A stretch of DNA of 64,000 nucleotides from Phoronis australis (lineage: Eukaryota; Phoronida; Phoronidae), in contig NMRA01000006.1 of the NCBI GenBank assembly GCA_002633005.1, positions 1,631,279 to 1,695,278 on the forward strand, in the 5' to 3' direction. The position numbers and the translations under genes are program-made. Below the pieces are notes generated by a model. That model made no database searches, was not told the origin of the DNA, and saw nothing but the letters and a program-made list of their open reading frames with translations. Positions 1 to 64,000 of the stretch are shown here, piece by piece. Within the stretch, counting starts at the first letter, position 1; each line of letters starts with the position of its first letter.

Positions 1-1832
1 CTTCGTCCCGTTATCTTTTTGATCGTCTTTGCCTAAGTTACTTCTTTTTGCTCTGATGCTTTGACCCTGCCAAAGCCTAGCTTCTTTGAGCGCTTCCGCA
101 AATTTGACAACCGCTGTGCATTTTTGTAGCTGAGATTGTCCCGTCTGTTCAAGGGGCTATCAATCTGAATTCCCTCTGCCAAAGATAACTTTTGATTTAC
201 GTCACTTGCTGTTCTAAAATCGCTCTCATCTTGTTACGGCCTTGTTCTTAGGCTTGACAGGTCGTCGTTGCTTGAAACCAGGACGCCAAGACAGTACGAC
301 CGCCAGAGCACTTTCAGGCAACTCCTTGTCGCAATTTCAATTCAAACGAAGATTTTTTAACGTAACGATGTTGCTTTAGAACAAATATGCGACTGTGGCG
401 AAAACTGATGTTTTAACACCATGCAAAAATAAAAAAGTGCAACGACTCGATTTCCAAAGGCTCAAACGGAGCTTCATATTCATGCACTATAGTATTTTTG
501 ACTTAAATGGAGAATTTCGGTTTAACATTTAAACTGAAAAACATCCTGCCAGTGTTTTTCAGAGGGAGTGTTATGCCAAGAAATGGTAGACCTGTTTCGG
601 TAGACTCATTCTTCCCCTAAGCAACCGATAGTATGTGATCAGTTTTGCTGTTAGTAACTTCTAGGTTCCGTAAAGTAATTTTTGTTGAATAAATTTTTTT
701 AATTTAATTTGCCTACGTGATGACTAAACTCTGATAACATATTGAAGGTACAAGCGGTCTGTCCAAATTTGGGAAGCACTTGTTTGTGAGACTTTCAACT
801 GTGTGTACGTTTTCGCGGCAAAATCACTACTTCTATCCACCACAAAACGCCTTGACCACAGGTTTCTAGCGGTTTTTGTTTATTTTTCATCACTTGTCGG
901 TGGTCACATTAACGACATTGGTTATAAGACGTGACAAAATTACCATAATTGACATGACGTTATCTATTAAAAGAAGTTGTAATGAGGTCTACTAACCAAT
1001 CGCACCACGTGTTGGTCAAGGCCTTGGGGCGTATACGTCAACTTGGGCGAAAAAAGATAGTGCGGATATACATCTATCCAATCTTTTCAGCAACAGTTAC
1101 CTCGGGAGACAATAGGAAGTTGACCCTTGTGTTGTTTTTGATATTAAGTCTTTAAAGCCCTGTGTGCACTCCGATTTTTTTACTTCGTATACGACTGTCG
1201 TGTACGACTAATCAGAGTGTATAGACAAGTGCTTCAATACAATATTTCGAGCCAAAAAGTCGCATACAATGGCGTGCACGGCAATCGGAAGGTGTAGATC
1301 GCAGTCCAAAAGTCGCAAGCGAGGTCGTACACGAAGAAACCGTATCGTGAAGACAGGATTAAAGGATATTCTCGGCGAAAAATCAGTTTTACAGAATTTA
1401 CCAGTACCGCGTAATCGAAAACACTAGTTTCGCAAAACCAGCCGAATTTTTTCCTCTGAACCAAATACACGCGTTAATATCAGCATATTTTAAATGCATT
1501 TATATCATTCATAAGACACCTACATGATTTCAATAAATATCTGACTGACAACGGCGAGAATGGATGACTAACAAAATCACAAAATCACAACGAACCTTGT
1601 TGTTTTATAACTCTGATTAAAGCTAGTTTTATTAGTCTGGTCAAAATTACCAACACCAAGAAGTGTATCCCATCCGACAATGATCCAAAAATGTGTTTTT
1701 CTGTCGTAAAAATGATAACGTTCCTTTAAGTCATGCAAACGCCAGACAGAACGTTCTCATATTGACGATAGACTAACGTAACATTTTCCCATCTTCCAAA
1801 ACAATGCCGGAAATTCAGGGAAGAATTCATAT

Positions 1833-2222
1833 TCAGAATTTCGGTATGGGCAATCGGAAAAGTTTCAAGCGGGTGGTTTTGATCTCTGGTTTGTCCACAT
1901 GCACATTATAATCACGGTAATATCGACCCAGGACAGTGAACCCGTTTTCAAAATAAAGCGTAATATTGGAAATTGTACATGTAGGTTGAACTACGTCAGG
2001 AGGGTTTAAGAACTGGCGGGAATGAGAACGTGAGTCTGGTGAGTCTGAAACCGATGGAAAGTGGGGCGACCACCCGTCAATGCCAGCGCATCCGGTGTCG
2101 GTCGGCCAGACGACAATAATTCCCACACGTGCTGCATGGCTGCCGCTTAAATTTGCTATATGTTCTACCTTCAATGTTGCCATCAAAAGAACCATCATCT
2201 GTTCTATTTTAGTGACTTTCAC
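1833..2222 (-). other. Unrecognised minus-strand reading frame of about 129 codons
   Basis: Open on the minus strand to a TGA at 1833-1835; internal pieces such as NITLYFENGFTVLGRYYRDY look protein-like in composition. It begins near a plausible acceptor (tgcgcag) around 2230 rather than at an ATG. I do not recognise the product. It could be a terminal exon of the same minus-strand remnant as 2718-3390. Confidence 0.2.
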
Positions 2223-2439
2223 AAACGTTCGCTGCGCAAAATTACAGAAATCCGTCGTTTAAGCGGTTGAAAGCCGCGTTATGTCAAAAAGCCACTGTTT
2301 AGACCGCTTACCCCTATAAAATTGGTCTCAAATTCTTCCTCACTGAGATGTGAAACGATGTTTAGGTTTGCAATGAACTGAAGTTCGCTATTCCTTGAAA
2401 CCATGCTAGAAACATAAAATGGCGTGCCGTTACAAGCAA

Positions 2440-2600
2440 ACTTGTAGAGCCTGGACTCGGGCAATAACGAAATATCAGTTATTTCGAAGCCTAAAATCAC
2501 CTTAAATTTGATTAATTTAAGGAATAACTCGAGACCAATTGCATGATGGTAAATGGTCTGAAATCAACCGTGATGGGAGGTGGGTTCATAGCCACTTCAG
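2440..2600 (+). repeat. Dispersed repeat family E, copy 1
   Basis: Shares with 10250-10410, 48950-49100 and 51080-51245 an ordered set of words: a Gly-rich ctcgggcaa or ttgagcaa start, gaaatcacct, an aaggaataa word, a gaccaatt word, a taatggt word and a tagc-act end. Divergence is high, so it is an old element of unknown class. Confidence 0.5.
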
Positions 2601-2717
2601 TAACTTCACTCAAAAATCAATAACAGATAATCATCTTTTTGTGAATGTTGTGTATGCGTGAACCTTGACCCCATGTCGCATGCATATTAGTTTCAGCTGC
2701 CCCAGCCGATGCCACAA

Positions 2718-3390
2718 TCAGCGGGTTTCCTCAGCCAAAGGTCTTGTCTGCATGTTGACGTAATTTGCAGAGGGTTCATGAATCAAAAATACCACATAGC
2801 AGTGATAATCGAAAAGAACATAACAGTGTCGGTAAACATTGGGAAGAGCCTTCGCGAATCGTTCCGTCGTTGTGAAAAGCACAAGCACCATCTTTTGTTT
2901 CTTTGGACAATGCATTTACGACAGGTAACGTTATGCAAAACAGCACGTGATTAGGCCAAAATTGATGGGGCACAAATGCGACGTGGTTGTAGTTGACAAA
3001 GCCGACATCGTCTACCACCACATCGATGTTGCGAATTTCCTTCCTCATCTATACCATTGTACACAAACATTTACGATTTTTCGGACATCAGGCACCTGAT
3101 GGACACTAGTAGGCAAGCTCCGACAAAACTTGTTCTCCTGACAATCAAGAATTAATGTCTTTAGCTCAGGCGTAAAAACATGTAAAGCATGATATTCGGC
3201 ACCAGCGTTGGCCCGGTGTCGGGTGAAAAGTTCGAGAACCAGTGGTCTAGATTCACTTCTTTTGTGCACTGAACAAGCGATATGGTTTTCTCGAATCAAA
3301 AATAGCTTTTCAATACTCACCTCGGGGAATGCCGGGACGCGACTTGGTTGCTCAGGGCATCCGTCTGGGGCAACGTTAGAGGCGCGTTAA
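2718..3390 (-). pseudogene. Possible broken minus-strand gene, weakly methyltransferase-like
   Basis: Two minus-strand frames abut: one open from about 3384 to the TGA ending at 3045, the other from 3048 down to 2776. They contain protein-like pieces such as ELKTLILDCQENKFCRSLP and, after a frame change, NIDVVVDDVGFVNYNH. A further frame reaches 2718. The order (LILDCQE... then DVVVDDxG) is loosely like class I SAM methyltransferases with a D-(I/V)-x-(I/V)-DDGxH motif, but the motif here is DDVG and is imperfect. A donor-like gag|gtgagt lies near 3319 on this strand. A decayed gene, an exon set or chance are all possible. Confidence 0.2.
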
Positions 3391-4861
3391 TTAATAATAA
3401 AAACAAAACGACTTAATTATGTATAATTAGGCGGGATCTCTACTACACAAATCTGAATATTAGAGATACTTTCGAACGGAAGTGCCGAGGGCCACCCAAT
3501 AAGGCTGATTAAGGAGTGCCTCCAGATGAGAGTGCCCGGGGTGCGCCTAGACTTTCGTCTCGACACATATTTTTACTTGATTATTACGAGTATCGCGATT
3601 GCGCGTCTGTCATTTGAAATTTTTATTTCGCTCATCGATCCATGTTCATTATCTCAAAAATACTGGCTATTTTTGCTTAGATGTCTCGTGGTTTGGATTT
3701 TTTATTTGCACGCAAAAACAGCGTTTCTAATTTATAATGGGGCATTTGATGCTGATAACGTTTAGCGTTTGAAACAAACACCAGACAGAGGTGAAGGAAG
3801 GTGCGCTCTTGAGTTGAAAGAGACTTGCCTATTTTAAAGGACTTAACATTCTGTTAACTTTGAATTGTTAACATGTTTAAGAAACATAGTAGTTTTAAAT
3901 GTTAGATAATAATTTTCAGAAAAAAATGAACCTTTAAGCCACTGCGCTTCACGTTAGTTACCTTTCAAACATCATGCACGAAGGCGCGTGTCTGCCAGGG
4001 ATCAGGTAATATTTTAAGTAAAACAGGATTCTCTAACTCATGAACTCGTCCAAAAGATCATAAACTCCATAACTTAAAACTGTATTTCCTCCGAAAGACA
4101 ATATCAAAGCTAGGCAACACATTCCAACAAAATCGGTCACGAAATCTCCTTGATGACGTTGGGACTTCATATTCGTGACCACCAAAAGCATCCGCAGCAT
4201 TTACGTGTCGAAAATGCTGCAGAAAATCAGGGGGCTGTCCATCCCTTCAATACATATTTGACTTCCGGCTGGCTCATTGTTGACACCGACGCTGTAACAG
4301 CAATGTATGTCGAAAGGATGTACAGTTTTGATCACCTTTGGAAGTGTAGAAGAGGACAATTTGGCATGTTTTACATGCGGCGAAAGGTGTTTTGAACCTT
4401 TTACGAAGCTCTGGCCAAGTCGCACAATGAAAGAACTGTGCGTCTGACAGCGAGAATCGCTGTTGTGTAGCTTCTTTTTCCTGTTTCTGTCATCATTGCT
4501 GAAGTCAAATGGTTAATGGTTACATATCTGGGATGGGGACTGAGAGCGGTGCTCTTCTCAATCATCATAGCACAGTTATCAGCACGGAAAAGCGAAAGAG
4601 CACAAACCGGCTCAGTGATAACCTCGGAATTCGCTCACTGCGTCACACTTTCGGTTTTAGGAATTGTTTTTATTAATTTCATTTTTTAGAAATCGAATGA
4701 AAATGTCCAGTTTGCGAGCGGATGAAGGGGGAAGGGTCGCGCAATGGATCACGCGTGTGAAATTATCGTTTTCAGGATGCACGACCGCCTTGTTCAAGTT
4801 TCTTGGATCATGACAGATCATCGCTCCTCTGGCTGCCTTCAGTGCTCGACCACCCCCCCCT

Positions 4862-4901
4862 CTTGCCACTAAATTCTCCCNCCTTGCCACTAAATTCTCC
4901 C
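4862..4901 (+). repeat. 19-bp direct repeat flanking a single N
   Basis: cttgccactaaattctccc occurs at 4862-4880 and 4883-4901 with the N at 4881. This is the pattern left when two overlapping contig ends are joined without merging, so one copy is probably artificial. Confidence 0.85.
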
Positions 4902-7352
4902 TGCTGGCCGTCACCGATTCTCGCCACGGTCGCCACCCCTCTCCTCCATCGGTTGCGCTGATCTCGGTTTTCGTTCACGAAATTGACGGTTCACGGTCTA
5001 GAAATAAAGACTCAAATTATGGTTAACTGATGGGAAGTACACCAGTTCCAACTTCACTCAAAGTAAAATTCCGCCGCGAAAAGCCCTTCGCCCCTCCCCT
5101 GTTCACATTTCAAACCTAGAACATGTCACATTGTCCTAAAATGCCACCAAGAAAGTGAACAACGTCCCACTCTTAATATTAAAATGGATTATGAATTAAT
5201 TCCCTTAGCCTGTTAAACTTTACAGTTAGCAATCTGAAGTAAAGTTTTATCTTATTATCCGATGGTTACGGGTGAAGCGAAGCGTTGAGGTACTGGCAGA
5301 GCAACACTTGCGAGTAAGTCTGTACTTGATTGACTTATTTCACCGGTTTTGCCGGGTCAATCGGCAGACACCTGACCTCTTCTCGATGACAACTTTCGGA
5401 TTACAACAGAGCCTCCAACTCTTCCGCCGTCGGCGGGACATCTCCCGCTTTAGAGATAATTTATAAAATCCTCCGACATCCCGTCCACCTGATAAAAACC
5501 CCGCCTTTATTTTTTGTCACAAATATTTATAAAATATAACTTTCAGTCATATTTTGTGCTGTATATGATAGAATTGATTTCCGCATTCTTGGCGAAACCA
5601 AAGACATATAGAAACACTCTCTCCCTATGTCCCTTATTTCTGTGGGCAAAACCATCCGACTTTGTTTTAGTAGTTTCCGATAAACCCTGTAGATGGGGCA
5701 ATTGATCAAGTTACGGTGTTGTGATTACAAAAAAATTTCGAAGATATAATGACTCTAAAGACTTAAAATGTTTTTAGAAACCTCTCAGAAATGCTTAAAA
5801 TACATCTCAGGGCGGCATCTTAATTAAAAAAATTTTCCGGTAGAGCATGTCCCCTCCCCCCTCCTTCCAGATTCGCTTCGTGCGTATCGCGCTCAATTAA
5901 CTCCTCACTTCAGAATTTCAAAGATAGAGAATCCCCGTGTCTCACATTTGTCAAGTTGGATATTTTGCTATTCTCCAATCAGATGTCTTAGCCGGTTGAC
6001 CCCGCGGCGGCACCGGTGAAGTCAACTTTTTGAAATTCGATTATATTGTGACGCAACTTTTGGATAGTTTCTATTATTTCCAAACGTGGCAGTAACTTGT
6101 ATGGAAAATTATTTCCTGATACAAGTCCAAACCTACATTGCAAATATAATTAAAGGGATGCTAAACCCATTTTGGTGATTCCAACAAACATTAGTGCTGT
6201 CGCATGCTCAGTATAACACTAGCACCTCCCCTGAGCAATAGAATAATTATTCGAATATGAGGCATTTCTTACACTTTGCACAAGATACATGCTGGTCGGT
6301 TATGAGGAGGAAGGGTCTTTGCTCACGTTCTGTAGCGGACTTAAACCGTTAGTCACACTTTCCAATTTTGCAGACTTTGTAGGGAATTCTCTAACTTGCC
6401 ACAACCTTTTGAGGATTAGCTACTGTAACAAGGGATTAATTCATTTTAAATATTTAAATGTGCAAGACGCAGATAGTGTCAACTCGCTTCGACGTTTCTC
6501 GACATTAGTTAGATATTAAACGAACTTAAGGATATTAAGGAGAAAACTGCAAATGCAGATTTGAATTTAATTTGCCTAAGCGGCTATAAGTCTGCCTTCG
6601 CCCTTGAAAGATCATACTTTTGATTTAGATCACTTTCCATTGTACAAAATTGATTGTGGGTGCTGCTTTCTCAGATGAGGAACGATTTCTAGTGCCGGGG
6701 ATAACTGACAGGTCCGTAATGCATGAAACCATGCTTTGCGCGGGTGACACCCTGTGACAAGCCAACTAATGGAGCTTCATTTCAACCAATAACGAATTGC
6801 CTGTTGCTTCCAGGTCCATAATTTCTATCAAATTTGAGAGGGGAAACAGATTTATAACTAAATCAAAAGTTATTTTTTGACAGCCGAAGTGGGTTAGTAG
6901 CCTGTTTAATTCAAGGTGTAGCCGGAAAAATCGCGAATCTCTAGACATGTAATAATAAGTATTAATTTCGCTTAATATTCTTATCTCCATACCGTTGTTA
7001 AACGTATGTTATATTAAAAAACGAACTGCTAGCGATTGAATTACTTAATTTTACTGATGATTTCATTTTACTGAGTAATGATGAAATTAAATTGCCTTGT
7101 CAGGATCAGATATTTGAACGATAGAGGTCGCTATCTGTCAGTGCGATCAAATCTTAATATTTACCGAGGGGAAAGGAGCAGGTTGTTTGCGAAAAAAAAA
7201 GATTTTTTTATTGGTATTCAGATTTCGGTGGTAAGTCCGAAAAAGAAAAGCCAACAGCTTACCAAACTCCTAGTGACTTTCAATTTCTTACTAAAAACAT
7301 AATCTTGACGAAATAGTTAAAACGGAATGAAGACACGAGCTTGACCAGTAAC

Positions 7353-7380
7353 GGGCGGGACCCCCATAGACATGGGCGGG
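7353..7380 (+). promoter_or_regulatory. Pair of GC boxes
   Basis: GGGCGGG occurs at 7353-7359 and 7374-7380, each followed by AC, 600 bp upstream of the ATG in otherwise AT-rich DNA. Possible Sp/KLF sites of a promoter or a first non-coding exon region. An ETS-like acggaagtg lies at 7607-7615. Confidence 0.25.
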
Positions 7381-7805
7381 ACCATGAGCGCAATGGGTCA
7401 CACTGCGCTCTTTGAAGCGGTATTTGTGAGCGATTGCCTCGCAGAAAATTCGATGCTAGTTCAGTCCTAAGAAAATATGATACAGTAATACGATTTTACA
7501 CGATTCATTAAGTAAATCATTGGTGGCCATATGGCTTGTAGAAACATGAAGTGTGTTTCAGTGTCATGTCAGAAAATTGACGCCGAAAGACACTGGGAAT
7601 CAAGAGACGGAAGTGCTCTAGTAACATAAAACGTGTTCATTTTTACTGCAATGAAGTGGCTGCACACGTCTTCCAAGCACGCAACATGTTTCTATCGACT
7701 GTAAGTACAAAATTAGATTTTCTGGGTTGTAGCGACTTTTCTCCCCTGAGACATTCGTCAGTTGTTGTTGGTAATTACCTCCCTTGTGAGCAAGTGCTCT
7801 TCGCA

Positions 7806-7813
7806 TGACGTCA
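7806..7813. promoter_or_regulatory. Full CRE palindrome upstream of scrib start
   Basis: TGACGTCA is the consensus CREB/ATF site, followed by CGCG and lying 160 bp before the start codon. In animals full CREs near the transcription start are often functional. No TATA box stands out. An 8-bp match can occur by chance, so the position is the main argument. Confidence 0.4.
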
Positions 7814-7963
7814 CGCGTCCTACTCCCGAGTTCAAAATTTTCATGGCTGTGTGAATAATCTGACCTACTTCGTACGCCTTTAGAAAGCACCAATGTCCAC
7901 GCCCCGACTGACCTAGAGGTCCACGAAGGACAGCAATAACTGTGGTTGATGGTGAGGTAGTAA

Positions 7964-63447
<55,484 letters not shown>

Positions 63448-64000
63448 GTGTGTTAAGTGATACATTTTTCACCGTAGAGCCTTTTTTCATTAATTTCATT
63501 ATTTATTTAGTTTTTCACTAATTTTATTTATTTTTTGTGGGTAGTTCTTGATACAGGAAAAATTAGTCGCTTTTGGTATGTTCTCGTAATCTCTAAAAAT
63601 AAATATTTAGTGTCAGCAGACAAACATTGGCTTTTGTCTAGTTGCCAATTCAAGGAAGTTGGGCTTCTGCTCCTGCACACCATGGTATTTTCCCTGTTAA
63701 CATCATGCTTGACTCGTGTTCAAGTTTTATTTCTTTTCCGTCATGTTGATGTTACATCCCTATCAACAATCACTTTCTCTGGATTAGTTCCATTAAATCT
63801 TCTAATCACAGACAAGTTGTTTCATGTAATATATCCGTGGGAAGGGAATAGCCGTGTGAAAGAAAAGTTGTTGGAGAGAAGGGAATCGTGTTGACGGGTC
63901 AAGACTGCAGTTTGCAGGAATGCAGTGTTGGTGTTCAGGAATGGAAATTTTGGTCTTGTAGTTAGCAGTTATAGTCTCAGTGTCACAATTTTGATGTTTG
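63448..64000 (+). other. scrib: Sequence after exon 28, probably intron 28
   Basis: Begins with gtgtgt. A frame of 119 codons at 63535-63894 is hydrophobic and T-rich and does not resemble the Scribble tail. No AATAAA directly follows the TAA at 63454-63456, which favours intron over 3' UTR. Confidence 0.6.

Larger units (their letters stand above)
1..7952. other. Upstream region, no gene confidently recognised
   Basis: Frames are short on both strands. The stretch holds one copy of a dispersed repeat (2440-2600), weak minus-strand reading frames (1833-2240 and 2718-3390), a single N with a flanking duplication (4862-4901) and candidate regulatory motifs near the right end. I see no tRNA or rRNA. 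Confidence 0.6.

Noticed and set aside
63535-63894. 119-codon frame after exon 28 as a terminal exon
   Set aside because: Hydrophobic, T-rich, no acceptor in the right phase joined to a Scribble-like tail.

Overview
The window is animal nuclear DNA, AT-rich, with GT-AG introns. It is almost entirely one plus-strand gene: the orthologue of scribble (SCRIB), the LAP-family polarity scaffold. I reconstruct 28 coding exons from an ATG at 7973 to 63447. Together they encode 1388 residues with no frame break: fifteen 23-residue leucine-rich repeats (LRRs), a LAP-specific segment, a long acidic linker and four PDZ domains. The gene is probably open at the right edge, because the exon after PDZ4 ends at a possible donor and the long Scribble C-terminal tail is not found here. 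The organism looks like an invertebrate, probably a bilaterian (hemichordate, cephalochordate and lophotrochozoan are all compatible). The sequence alone does not settle which.

Layout. 1-7972 is upstream DNA with a possible promoter (a full CRE palindrome at 7806-7813 and two GC boxes near 7360) and some weak, unrecognised minus-strand reading frames. 7973-8380 holds exons 1-2. A 17.2 kb intron 2 carries a decayed non-LTR retrotransposon 3' end, a possible hAT-like element, minisatellites and many old repeats. 25580-40581 holds exons 3-12 (the rest of the LRRs). 40941-44451 holds exons 13-17 (LAP-specific segment and acidic linker). A 5.2 kb intron 17 follows. 49668-63447 holds exons 18-28 (PDZ1 to PDZ4).

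Points of most interest. (1) If the exon 17 donor is not used, the frame runs 9 codons to a TGA at 44479-44481. The product would be an LRR-only protein ending in -GTTV, a class I PDZ ligand, which is the architecture of the separate vertebrate paralogue LANO (LRRC1). (2) Exon 5 and its flanks occur twice as identical 294-bp copies around a single N, and using both copies breaks the frame; a second single N at 4881 is also flanked by a direct repeat, which points to assembly joins. (3) All introns from 17 to 27 are phase 0, and the PDZ domains fall into two pairs by intron position. (4) A palindromic ~105-bp MITE-like family has four copies in the window, and a hAT-like family with CAGGG ends has two. 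(5) Two arrays of a diverged repeat occur in introns 8 and 17.
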